A stretch of 6,204 nucleotides of DNA from Actinomycetes bacterium (GCA_021823045.1 JAKAPB010000130.1:1-6204), one strand, 5' to 3'. Shown: positions 1-5,979, counted from the first letter of the stretch. Translations and numbers: made by a program. The notes: generated by a model not told the origin, from the letters alone.

Positions 1-618
1 TTCCGATCTTTTTTCAACTTTCTCTTCGGTGGAATCACTGGGGTGTACGTCTCAGACGTTCCCGTGAATGTGACTGTGCACGGTAGCTATTTCGTTATGG
101 CGCACTTCCACTACACGATCATGGGTCAGCTGATCTTTGCGGTAATGGGGGCGATCTACTACTACGCTCCGCTGTACTTTGGGATCAAGCTGAATGAGAA
201 ATGGGGCAAGATCCACTTCTGGACGATGTTCATCGCTTTCAACTCGACTTTCCTTCCGCTGTTTGCGCTCGGTTTGTTAGGTATGCCACGAAGGGTCTTC
301 GAATATGCTGCTAGGCTGCAACACCTCAACCAGTGGGTGACCGTCTCGTCGTATGTCCTTGGACTATCCTTAGCCTTTTTCGTTGTTACTTTTGTCTGGC
401 AACTAGCAGTGACTAGGCCGAAGAGTCCGCTTAACCCCTGGCAGTCACGGGGTCTTGAATGGCAGGTCGGATACCCTGTCCCGCCAGGAAACTTTGACAA
501 GATTCCGGTGATCCTTTCCGGTCCTTATGAGTACGGCGATCCCAACGCACTTCCGGTAGCGGACCTTACGCCAGCCGAGCCAAGTGCGGTCGGAGCGAGC
601 AGTGGGGGTGAGATATGA
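1..618 (+). CDS. ctaD: Cytochrome c oxidase subunit I, C-terminal part (5' truncated by window)
   Basis: The frame is open from base 1, so the start lies left of the window; 205 residues are visible. This is the catalytic subunit of an aa3-type heme-copper oxidase, which reduces O2 and pumps protons in the cytoplasmic membrane. Visible signatures are the AHFHY motif at residues 34-38 (in the family, the first His binds heme a3 and the second binds low-spin heme a) and the GMPRR motif near residue 95, whose Arg pair contacts heme propionates. Several hydrophobic helices follow, then a soluble tail from about residue 133. The usual HDTYF segment before AHFHY reads HGSYF here (residues 27-31), so the Asp of the family's Mg site is Gly. 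The stop overlaps the next gene by 4 nt (ATGA), which indicates an operon. Family assignment is secure; the oxidase subtype is not. Confidence 0.95.
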   Translation, partial: FRSFFNFLFGGITGVYVSDVPVNVTVHGSYFVMAHFHYTIMGQLIFAVMGAIYYYAPLYFGIKLNEKWGKIHFWTMFIAFNSTFLPLFALGLLGMPRRVFEYAARLQHLNQWVTVSSYVLGLSLAFFVVTFVWQLAVTRPKSPLNPWQSRGLEWQVGYPVPPGNFDKIPVILSGPYEYGDPNALPVADLTPAEPSAVGASSGGEI

Positions 619-1262
619 GCAACGCTGTTGGCGAAAATGTGACTGTAGACGAGGAGCAGTACTACCACGACGCAAACTTAGGAGCGATTTGGAGTGCTTC
701 TAGGACTTTGATAGCGGTGGTCTCGACCCTCTTTGGTGGCCTTGTGTTCTCCTATTTCTACCTGAGATCCCTAAATTCACATGGCCTATGGGACCCGAAT
801 GGGATTAAAGCGTCTCCGCTTCTTGGAACGATCATTATGGTGTTTGTGATCGCAAGTGCGGTCATAATCCAGGTGGTTAACCGCAGACTTCGGATGGGCA
901 TAACCATTGACTGGCAGGTAGGAGCGCTGGCTGCGCTCTTGCTGGGAGTGCTCGCAGGGGCCTTTCAGATATGGATTCTGACCAGGCTGAATTTCATGCC
1001 GGGTTCTTCAGGATACGCGGGAATCTACGTGGCAAGTGGTCCAGTGTATGCTGCGGTAGTGCTTTTGAGCATGTATTGGTTAGAGACACTGATTGCTCGC
1101 TCAATTCGATTCCGTAAGGTCACGGCACAACAAGGTGGAATAGGAGTATCTAATCAACCTAGTGCGGAAAGCTTCCGTGCATCACTGGACGGTTTCACGG
1201 TCTTTTGGACCTACTTCGCGGTGCTGAGCATCGTAGTCTGGTACTTGCTTTACGTTCTATAA
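615..1262 (+). CDS. ctaE: Heme-copper (cytochrome c) oxidase subunit III-like protein
   Basis: This 215-residue membrane protein has about five hydrophobic helices, near residues 31-52, 68-89, 101-124, 134-160 and 193-215. The FSYFYLR stretch at 45-51 matches the end of the first helix of COX3-family proteins. The HDANLGAIW segment just before it, and its place directly after subunit I, support subunit III. In this family subunit III has no metal; it stabilises subunit I and supports proton uptake. The start ATG overlaps the ctaD stop as ATGA and is preceded by a GGGGGTGA ribosome site at 603-610, so the two are probably co-translated. The last helix lacks the His-containing motif of canonical COX3, and the protein is short for a seven-helix form, so it is a divergent member. 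Confidence 0.85.
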   Translation: MSNAVGENVTVDEEQYYHDANLGAIWSASRTLIAVVSTLFGGLVFSYFYLRSLNSHGLWDPNGIKASPLLGTIIMVFVIASAVIIQVVNRRLRMGITIDWQVGALAALLLGVLAGAFQIWILTRLNFMPGSSGYAGIYVASGPVYAAVVLLSMYWLETLIARSIRFRKVTAQQGGIGVSNQPSAESFRASLDGFTVFWTYFAVLSIVVWYLLYVL

Positions 1263-1275
1263 ATGCTTCTACTTA

Positions 1276-1303
1276 GTGACCCTTCGCCAAAGCGAGGGGT
1301 CAC
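1276..1303 (+). terminator. Stem-loop after ctaE: weak terminator or processing hairpin
   Basis: Two 12-nt arms (GTGACCCTTCGC and GCGAGGGGTCAC) pair fully, with one G-U, around a CAAA loop. It starts 13 nt after the ctaE stop. There is no proper T-run after it (GATTTGG follows), so termination may be partial, or the hairpin may protect the 3' end of the oxidase mRNA while the downstream miniprotein gene is still transcribed. Confidence 0.55.
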
Positions 1304-1310
1304 GATTTGG

Positions 1311-1336
1311 GCTGACAGGATTAGTTGGTTGTCAGC
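1311..1336 (+). promoter_or_regulatory. Second stem-loop in the leader of the 40-residue gene
   Basis: GCTGACA at 1311-1317 is the exact reverse complement of TGTCAGC at 1330-1336, with a 12-nt loop. It lies 18 nt upstream of the Shine-Dalgarno of the small gene and 7 nt after the preceding hairpin. A role in mRNA stability or expression control is inferred from position only. No convincing -35/-10 pair is visible in the gap. Confidence 0.35.
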
Positions 1337-1354
1337 TTTGACCAGATGGTAACT

Positions 1355-1364
1355 AGGAGGTGAT
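1355..1364 (+). promoter_or_regulatory. Near-perfect Shine-Dalgarno for the 40-residue gene
   Basis: AGGAGGTGAT is complementary over ten bases to the usual 3' end of 16S rRNA. GGAGG ends 7 nt before the ATG at 1368. It is the strongest ribosome site in the window and decides that the short frame downstream is a real gene. Confidence 0.85.
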
Positions 1365-1367
1365 TCG

Positions 1368-1490
1368 ATGCTCGGTGTGGTAACACCGTCTAACACGCCA
1401 GCGGGTGCTGACTTGACTCTGCTTATTCCTCTAGGTGTTTTTATCTTGGCGGTCTTCATGGGATTTTTGCAGAGAAAAAGGATCCACTAG
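1368..1490 (+). CDS. 40-residue single-pass membrane miniprotein, possible oxidase accessory subunit
   Basis: This short gene runs from ATG 1368 to TAG 1488-1490. It encodes 40 residues: a polar N-terminus of about 16 residues (TPSNTPAGAD within it), one hydrophobic helix at about 17-34 (LTLLIPLGVFILAVFMGF), and a basic end, QRKRIH. The positive C-terminus predicts N-out/C-in topology. A ten-base Shine-Dalgarno sits at ideal spacing, and a strong intrinsic terminator starts 13 nt after the stop, so the gene is framed by its own expression signals. It follows the oxidase subunit genes on the same strand. Small one-helix subunits are known in several heme-copper oxidases (for example CcoQ-type and subunit IV types), but I see no diagnostic motif. 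The accessory-subunit role is therefore inference from size, topology and location. Confidence 0.8.
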   Translation: MLGVVTPSNTPAGADLTLLIPLGVFILAVFMGFLQRKRIH

Positions 1491-1503
1491 CCAAGGTAGT
1501 TTG

Positions 1504-1540
1504 AAATGGGGTCGCCCTGGGTGGGGCGACCCCATTTTTT
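1504..1540 (+). terminator. Strong Rho-independent terminator closing the oxidase operon
   Basis: Arms 1504-1517 and 1524-1537 are exact reverse complements (14 bp including the flanking A/T pairs; GC core GGGGTCGCCC), with loop TGGGTG. The 3' arm runs into six T residues at 1535-1540. It separates the oxidase/miniprotein unit from the ArdC-like gene. Confidence 0.93.
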
Positions 1541-1633
1541 GCTTTCGTCGAATGTCACAGTGTCTCGTTATGGTTGTTTTAGTCGTATCGGGCCCTGGCC
1601 CCTGGTTGTGTCGTGATCAACGGGGGCAAAGGT

Positions 1634-2497
1634 ATGTTGGATCTAGCTTTCAATTCTGACGTAAATGACATTCGGCTGCGACTCATCGAAGCTTTGGATT
1701 TAGTTGTTTCCTCGGGTGAGTACGTTGAGTTTCTAAAATTTGCAGCGAGCCTGCCGAGTTATTCTCCCAGGAATACGCTTTTGATATTTTCTCAAGCCAA
1801 AGACAGGGGATTCACGCCGACTATCGTCATGGGCTACAAGAGTTGGTTATCTCATGGTCGTCATGTTAGGTGTGGTGAGAAGGGTCTGCGCATTTGTGCG
1901 CCGGTGATTGCGAGGAAGCAGGACAATTTCGATTCAAAAGAGGTTGAAGTGGTGAAATACTTCAAGTCAGCCTCAGTCTTTGACCTTTCTCAAACCGATG
2001 GGGCTGCTATATCCGAGCCTCTCGTTCCAGTCTTCTTAGAGGGAGAGGCCGATGAGGTCCTACTCAACCTCTGTGTATCGGAGGTGGAGAGGTTGGGTTT
2101 CTCCTTCTGTTTCGGAGAGCTAACGGGATCGAACGGACAGACTAACTTTGGAGATAGGACGGTAGTTGTATCGAGGAGCCTGCCGCCCCGACAGAAGGTC
2201 AAGACCGCATTGCATGAGCTCGTACACGCGACGATGCACCATAGTGGCGATATCGCAGTTTCTGCGGCGGAGTTGGAGGCCGAGTCCGCCGCATATCTTA
2301 TTTTAGGTTCACTCGGAATCGCCAGCGAGGACTTTTCGGTTCCGTATCTGGTCCGATGGTCGAAGGGGGAGACTCAAGAAGTGGCGGAAGCGTCGCTTCG
2401 GGTGGTCGACTTTGTCGTCAACTTCCTGAGGCTCTACCAGAATAGAATCGTAGATCAAGCTAGCGGTGGGTCGGCACTGGAGGACCAAGTTGCATGA
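1634..2497 (+). CDS. ArdC-like antirestriction / ImmA-IrrE-type zinc metallopeptidase
   Basis: 287 residues. The first ~110 match the ArdC N-terminal domain (ssDNA-binding in characterised members): YSPRNTLLIF at 43-52, then the W-x4-GR-x4-GEKG-x5-P pattern at about 71-90. A linker carries VFDLSQT at 115-121, typical of this family. The C-terminal part is a gluzincin-like protease: HELVH at 194-198 supplies two His ligands and the catalytic Glu, and AELEAESAAY at 212-221 supplies the likely third ligand. Plasmid ArdC proteins protect incoming DNA from restriction; whether this chromosomal-looking copy does so is unknown. The ATG at 1634 is preferred because GGGGG (1622-1626) lies 7 nt upstream; a GTG at 1613 would add seven residues but has no ribosome site. 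It overlaps the next gene by 8 nt. Base composition resembles its neighbours, so recent transfer is not obvious. Confidence 0.88.
   Translation: MLDLAFNSDVNDIRLRLIEALDLVVSSGEYVEFLKFAASLPSYSPRNTLLIFSQAKDRGFTPTIVMGYKSWLSHGRHVRCGEKGLRICAPVIARKQDNFDSKEVEVVKYFKSASVFDLSQTDGAAISEPLVPVFLEGEADEVLLNLCVSEVERLGFSFCFGELTGSNGQTNFGDRTVVVSRSLPPRQKVKTALHELVHATMHHSGDIAVSAAELEAESAAYLILGSLGIASEDFSVPYLVRWSKGETQEVAEASLRVVDFVVNFLRLYQNRIVDQASGGSALEDQVA
2479..2483 (+). promoter_or_regulatory. Ribosome site inside the ArdC-like gene, setting a TTG start
   Basis: GGAGG lies within the last codons of the upstream gene, 6 nt before TTG 2490. The other in-frame start, GTG 2466, has no comparable site. The arrangement suggests that ribosomes ending the ArdC-like gene help start the next one. 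Confidence 0.65.
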
Positions 2498-2924
2498 GCT
2501 AGACGAAGAGTTATGGGAGGAGTATCTGGCAGCCCGGCTTGAAGTACTCCTGCCACAAGGGGAGCGAATCGAGCTTCGTGACTGTGGTTCTGGGTATTTT
2601 GGGGCCGCTAGTGCGGTGGTCCTGACCGCTTGGAATCCAATGGGCAAGGAGGCCAGTTTGGCGGATAACGAAAGAAGAAACGCTGAACTTGCCCAGGATC
2701 TGGCGAACTTGGAGGTCGACTTTCTTCCCTGCGTCGGATCATCGATCGATGCTAGCTATCAGGAGGCCGGCTTTATCGCCTTCGACCTCGACGAACAGGA
2801 GGCGCTTCGACTCCTAGATAAGTATCAGCAACTCGGGTATTACTACGTTTCGGCAAGGCGTGTTGAGTGCGTGCTAGGCGCATCTAACTTCAGAACTGAG
2901 GTCAAAGCCTTACCCGATAAATAG
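2490..2924 (+). CDS. DUF3293 domain-containing protein
   Basis: 144 residues from TTG 2490. The pattern is that of DUF3293: VVLTAWNP at 43-50, then an N-x-R stretch (DNERRN at 59-64) starting a helix. A Gly/Glu segment follows around C81-E92 (the family has G...E before a hydrophobic strand), then GFIAF, a helix at about 101-112, and YYYVSARRVECV. The family is about this length and is soluble; no catalytic activity is established for it, so none is assigned. The start is chosen from GGAGG 6 nt upstream; GTG 2466 would add eight residues. It overlaps the ArdC-like stop by 8 nt, so the two are probably co-expressed and stoichiometric. A functional link between the two products is inference. 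The 233-nt gap that follows has no convincing terminator. Confidence 0.8.
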   Translation: MHELDEELWEEYLAARLEVLLPQGERIELRDCGSGYFGAASAVVLTAWNPMGKEASLADNERRNAELAQDLANLEVDFLPCVGSSIDASYQEAGFIAFDLDEQEALRLLDKYQQLGYYYVSARRVECVLGASNFRTEVKALPDK

Positions 2925-3157
2925 TAGCGAACGGATCATATGCGGATGGCCAATAGATAACTCTGGTCAGCGGGGAGATGCGTCGGGCGAAATGAAGGTC
3001 TCTAAGTGAGTAACGTGTTCGATTCCCGACCGTTTTACGGAGCATCCCCCTGGGGCTCTTTGGTGAGGCTAGAGCTAGCTTTTGTTTTCTTGGATGTAGC
3101 CTGGGACTTAGTTTAGTTTTGTTTGGAGTATTCAGATGGTGGGGCGGCTATTTCGCA

Positions 3158-4054
3158 GTGTTTCTAACTAGCTCATTTCACAATGGCATTTCTCAGCTTG
3201 AAACCTGGTCGAAGACCAGGGGTCTTGAGATTGTTTTGATTGGAATTGGCTCTATTCTCGCAGCTAGGTTCACGAAATGGGTCTCAAATAGCGCGGAGAA
3301 GAGGCTCGTTAGGCTAGCGAAGACGGAGGTCCAAGACGAGCTAGTTAGATCCGAAAGATCCAAGTATGTCCATGCGATGGTTCAAGCGATGGGTTGGGGC
3401 GTGACTTCGGTGATTTTTTTCGTCTCGACCCTGATGATCATTCTTCGCGTCGGTGTACCGATCAGCTCACTAGTCGCTCCGGCTACGGTGATGGGAGTTG
3501 CCCTCGGCTTTGGGGCGCAAAAGGTAGTTCAGGACCTGCTGGCGGGCTTTTTCATCTTTGCCGAAAGACAGTTCGGAGTCGGTGACGTTATTACGATATC
3601 TGCTCCCGGCGCTACGGTCGGGGTCTCCGGAACTGTCGAGGAATTGACCCTCCGGATAACCAGGATCAGGACTCTTTATGGAGAACTCATTGTCGTGCCA
3701 AACGGGGAGGTAAGGCAGGTTGCCAACCTGTCGAAGGATTGGTCGCAGGTCGTGCTGGACGTGCAGGTCCCCATCGAGTCTCATAAGTCCGAAACGATCG
3801 AACTGATGAGGAGGGTATGTTTGGAGTTTGGTGAAGAGGAAGCTTGGTCGCAGTACCTGCTTGCACCTCCGGTGGTAACGGGAATCGAAGCGATCCATAT
3901 CGGATACTTCCAGCTAAGGGTGCTAGTGCGCACGCTTCCGGCCAGACAGTGGGAAGTAGCACGCGAGCTGAGGCTCAGGCTGCTTGAGGCTTTAGATAAC
4001 GCAAAGTTGCTGAGTGGTTCGGCGAACTCGCCGATTATCCAGCAGGTGGTCTGA
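3158..4054 (+). CDS. MscS-family small-conductance mechanosensitive channel
   Basis: 298 residues from GTG 3158. Such channels open under membrane tension and release solutes on hypo-osmotic shock. Visible features are hydrophobic helices at about 23-42 and 78-99, then the pore-lining third helix at 103-137 with Gly/Ala packing and the GFGAQKVVQDLLAG block (117-130). The beta domain follows with VGDVI, GTVEELTLR (158-166) and VPNGE (about 180-184). An alpha/beta C-terminal domain ends near 290. Length is normal for a three-helix MscS. The start is uncertain: GTG 3158 has a GGCGG-like site 10 nt upstream, while TTG 3119 would add 13 hydrophobic residues but lacks a ribosome site. No ATG occurs before the second helix. 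It directly abuts the next gene, which suggests an operon. Confidence 0.9.
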   Translation: MFLTSSFHNGISQLETWSKTRGLEIVLIGIGSILAARFTKWVSNSAEKRLVRLAKTEVQDELVRSERSKYVHAMVQAMGWGVTSVIFFVSTLMIILRVGVPISSLVAPATVMGVALGFGAQKVVQDLLAGFFIFAERQFGVGDVITISAPGATVGVSGTVEELTLRITRIRTLYGELIVVPNGEVRQVANLSKDWSQVVLDVQVPIESHKSETIELMRRVCLEFGEEEAWSQYLLAPPVVTGIEAIHIGYFQLRVLVRTLPARQWEVARELRLRLLEALDNAKLLSGSANSPIIQQVV

Positions 4055-4411
4055 TTGGCGATAAAAAATGTTCGACGCTCAACGTGGCTGTTGATCGTTT
4101 TATTCATTGCGTTCGCGATGGTCTACGCCGATAATCGGCCCGCTCCGCCACCGCCCACTATTTTAGTTCCGGCTATCGCAGTTCCTCAGACTACTACGTC
4201 GACGACCGAGCGTTTGAGCCCCACTACGACTACCTCTTCGACAACCTCTACCACATCGACGACTACTTCAACTACATTTCCAGGCTCCTCGTCGACGCTG
4301 GTGGGAAGTAGTACATCGACTACTTCTTCAACATTGCCCAGAGGCTCGACGACAACTAGCTCTTCTACCTCTTCGACAACCTCTACTACATCATTAAGTT
4401 TCGGGGGTTAA
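4055..4411 (+). CDS. Secreted or membrane-anchored Pro/Thr/Ser-rich small protein
   Basis: 118 residues from a TTG start lying immediately after the MscS stop (no gap), with AGGTGG at 4044-4049 as ribosome site. A basic N-terminus (KNVRR) precedes a hydrophobic helix at about 10-25. VYA at 23-25 fits a signal-peptidase I site, but the segment could equally stay as an anchor. A Pro-rich linker (RPAPPPP near 28-34) leads to a tail from residue 46 to 115 that is almost entirely Thr and Ser, broken by FPG and LPRG. There is no folded domain and no Cys. Such tails are typical extracytoplasmic spacers or glycosylation targets in actinobacteria. A role next to the channel, for example in the cell wall or at the channel periphery, is inference. 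No family is recognised. Confidence 0.75.
   Translation: MAIKNVRRSTWLLIVLFIAFAMVYADNRPAPPPPTILVPAIAVPQTTTSTTERLSPTTTTSSTTSTTSTTTSTTFPGSSSTLVGSSTSTTSSTLPRGSTTTSSSTSSTTSTTSLSFGG
4230..4386 (+). repeat. Internal duplication in the Thr/Ser-rich tail
   Basis: A 22-nt exact direct repeat occurs at 4230-4251 and 4365-4386 (core CTCTTCGACAACCTC), with similarity continuing five bases past one mismatch. The offset is 135 nt (45 codons), so the reading frame is kept. Between the copies, FPGSSST and LPRGSTT look like diverged versions of one unit. This suggests growth by slippage or unequal recombination. Confidence 0.7.
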
Positions 4412-4419
4412 ACTACACG

Positions 4420-4493
4420 CCCATCTGAAGTTGTTCAAGCTAGCTGCGTGGGTCATAACCGATCAGAGCTAGATGGGTATATGCAATCCCATC
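4420..4493 (+). terminator. Competing inverted repeats, probable 3' end of the MscS operon
   Basis: CCCATCT (4420-4426) can pair with AGATGGG (4471-4477), with TAGCT/AGCTA (4441-4445 and 4467-4471) as an inner helix. The same GATGGG (4472-4477) can instead pair with CCCATC (4488-4493) across a 10-nt loop, followed by CTTTAAAAG. The second form is terminator-like but has only a short T-run. It lies between convergent genes, so end-of-transcript function is the simplest reading. Confidence 0.45.
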
Positions 4494-4626
4494 CTTTAAA
4501 AGAGACGAGTCGTGGCTGCTCATATAGGAATCTGGCTGATGATATTGTTATGTAGGAGTTTCGAGTTCTACCCAGGTTTCTAGAGAAGCGGCGGTACCGA
4601 CTTTGGATTGGATCAATCGAAAATTG

Positions 4627-4647
4627 CTTTTTGGTCATGCCAAAAAG
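4627..4647 (-). terminator. Hairpin spanning the stop codon of the HAD gene
   Basis: CTTTTTGG (4627-4634) and CCAAAAAG (4640-4647) are exact inverse complements around a 5-nt loop that contains the HAD stop codon. On the minus strand the stem is followed by CAATTTTCG. The stem is A/T-rich, so as a terminator it is weak. Confidence 0.35.
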
Positions 4648-5453
4648 TCCCCTCGCATAATGCGTCCAAGAAAGTGCGCGACCCCATTTTCATCATTTGA
4701 GGGTACGACGACATCTGCCACAGCTATCAGGTCGGCGTGAGCATTCTTGACAGCAGCACCGACCTCGGCTTTTTGGAGCATTTCGACGTCGTTTAGGTGA
4801 TCTCCGATTGCTGCTACCATTTGGGGCCGAATGCCAAGCGATGCGGTCGCTCGAACTAGTCCAGTAGCTTTGGTGACCCCGTGCACCATGACCTCGACCC
4901 AGTCGATAGAACCAAAAGTTATCGAAAACCTTCCCGGGGAACTGTCAGCGATCAACCGAGCTAGCTCCATCTGTCCGATACCAATTGGTCGCATTAGGAT
5001 CTTGGTCGCACCTTGCTCGAGCTGTTCTTCGTTGATTGTTTGAACAGCCTCATTTATGTTCAGGTACTCGCTACCATCTGGAAAGAATCCAGACTCGGGT
5101 GTGAAGGAGAGGCCGTATTCTCTGGCAAAACGTACCTTGGGGGCCATGATTCGAATCTGCTCGACGAGATTCAATGCATCGCCAGCGGGTATTAGGGAGT
5201 GCCAAATCTCCTCCTTGTTCTCGAGGTCCCAACCAATCGCCCCATTCGCACAGATTGCAATCGGTCCCAGCTGGGCTATTTCGGCGAGTTCGGAAGTTGA
5301 ACGAGGCGACCTTGCGGTCGCTGGAATCGTGGCGATCCCGAACTCTTTTGCCTTGCGGATCGCCTCAACGTTCACTCGTGAGATCCGTGACTTGCTATTC
5401 AGTAGCGTGCCATCGAGATCCGTAGCCAGGAGTGCATTTATAGCCTCGTTCAA
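4635..5453 (-). CDS. HAD-superfamily hydrolase, type IIB (Cof-like phosphatase)
   Basis: 272 residues. The four HAD motifs are present. Motif I is DLDGT at 12-16: D12 is the nucleophile that forms the aspartyl-phosphate and D14 the acid/base. Motif II is T46 in PATARS, where relatives usually have TGR. Motif III is K195 in TKATGL. Motif IV is GDHLNDVEML at 217-226, with D218 and D222 binding Mg. A type C2 cap lies between motifs II and III (about residues 85-190), and CANGA at 68-72 matches the family's NGA block. The end, NDENGVAHFL, is typical of Cof-type sugar-phosphate or flavin-precursor phosphatases. The substrate cannot be told from sequence. The start is TTG 5453, because no ATG or GTG fits before motif I; AAGGAG at 5465-5470 lies 11 nt upstream. 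It is cytoplasmic and convergent with the MscS operon. Confidence 0.92.
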   Translation of the reverse strand: MNEAINALLATDLDGTLLNSKSRISRVNVEAIRKAKEFGIATIPATARSPRSTSELAEIAQLGPIAICANGAIGWDLENKEEIWHSLIPAGDALNLVEQIRIMAPKVRFAREYGLSFTPESGFFPDGSEYLNINEAVQTINEEQLEQGATKILMRPIGIGQMELARLIADSSPGRFSITFGSIDWVEVMVHGVTKATGLVRATASLGIRPQMVAAIGDHLNDVEMLQKAEVGAAVKNAHADLIAVADVVVPSNDENGVAHFLGRIMRGDFLA

Positions 5454-5522
5454 AGTCCTCGTCTCTCCTTTAGAATTTGAGCTAGCTAGGTTGGTGCTCG
5501 GGTTCTCGATTTGTCAGTAGCC

Positions 5523-5559
5523 AATTCCAGGGTCCGCATTTACTAGGAGAGCTGGAATT
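5523..5559 (-). other. Inverted repeat directly after the lipoprotein stop
   Basis: AATTCCAG (5523-5530) and CTGGAATT (5552-5559) are exact inverse complements with a 21-nt loop, beginning at the base next to the lipoprotein stop codon. CCAGGG (5527-5532) can alternatively pair with CCCTGG (5564-5569) inside the gene end. There is no T-run, so it is not a standard terminator; it may be an mRNA 3'-end or intercistronic hairpin between the lipoprotein and HAD genes. Confidence 0.4.
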
Positions 5560-5979
5560 CTATCCCTGGATGTTTGAAGGCGGGACGTACTGGCTCTGGT
5601 CGTATGGTCCTGATGCGCACTGACTCTTGAGTGCAGGTATGAGTCTAGCCTCAGGTACTCGGGAACTCTCTGAGAGTGTTATCTGTAGCGCTTGATAGTT
5701 GCCGTCAGATCCCGCCGCAATAGCGGCATAAGGGAGCGCTTCACGGAGCTTCTCTAAAGCACTCGCCTGTAGCGGTTTAATAGGTCCTCCTCCATTGGAG
5801 ACCGATGCTTCGTATTCTGCTATCGAAGCTTTAACGTAGCCGCAAGCAGTCTTAGCATTTTGGGTAGCCGATGGGGCACAAGCGGACAGCAGTGCCGCAG
5901 AGGCGGCCACTAGAACCAGCCTCGCTCCGGTCGTTTTCAGAAATGAGGCGGACGGAACTTTTAGCTTGCTCCTAGCCAT
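5560..5979 (-). CDS. Small predicted lipoprotein of unknown function
   Basis: 139 residues from ATG 5979. The N-terminus is a lipoprotein signal: basic n-region (MARSKLK), hydrophobic core at about 21-31 and lipobox LSAC, with the lipidated Cys at 34. The mature part, about 105 residues, is Ala-rich and probably helical, with two further Cys (46 and 121) that could form a disulfide. The tail, PYDQSQYVPPSNIQG, is polar. No family is recognised; it should sit on the outer face of the membrane. A GTG at 6021 would add 14 residues, but these lengthen the n-region unusually and increase the overlap with the upstream gene to 61 nt, so ATG 5979 (19-nt overlap) is preferred. No good ribosome site is seen for either start, so coupling to the upstream gene or leaderless translation is possible. 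Confidence 0.75.
   Translation of the reverse strand: MARSKLKVPSASFLKTTGARLVLVAASAALLSACAPSATQNAKTACGYVKASIAEYEASVSNGGGPIKPLQASALEKLREALPYAAIAAGSDGNYQALQITLSESSRVPEARLIPALKSQCASGPYDQSQYVPPSNIQG

Noticed and set aside
1590..1605. GGGCC/GGCCC inverted repeat with CCCTGG direct repeats before the ArdC-like gene
   Set aside because: Only 5-bp arms with a 2-nt centre in a GC-rich stretch; too little to call an operator.
1435..1659. Plus-strand frame of 74 codons
   Set aside because: It runs through the miniprotein gene and the strong terminator in another frame, and its composition is not protein-like.
2494..2502. ATGA overlap at the ArdC-like stop as the start of the next gene
   Set aside because: That frame reads ATG AGC TAG and stops at once; the real next frame starts at TTG 2490.
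3011..3035. T-arm-like string (GTTCGATTCCCGACC) suggesting a tRNA or tRNA remnant
   Set aside because: The flanking bases do not form the five-pair T stem, and no acceptor, D or anticodon arms can be drawn upstream.
3041..3060. CCCC/GGGG hairpin as a terminator after the DUF3293 gene
   Set aside because: The loop is too tight, the outer stem needs a three-base bulge, and only three T follow.
3136..3171. Short ATG frame with GGAG 8 nt upstream, overlapping the MscS start
   Set aside because: Only 11 codons in a frame different from MscS; it could be a coupling leader, but nothing else supports it.
3470..3898. Minus-strand frame of 142 codons inside the MscS gene
   Set aside because: Antisense shadow; the plus strand encodes a clear MscS pore and beta domain.
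5056..5520. Long plus-strand frame opposite the HAD gene
   Set aside because: It is the antisense shadow of a gene with all four HAD motifs.
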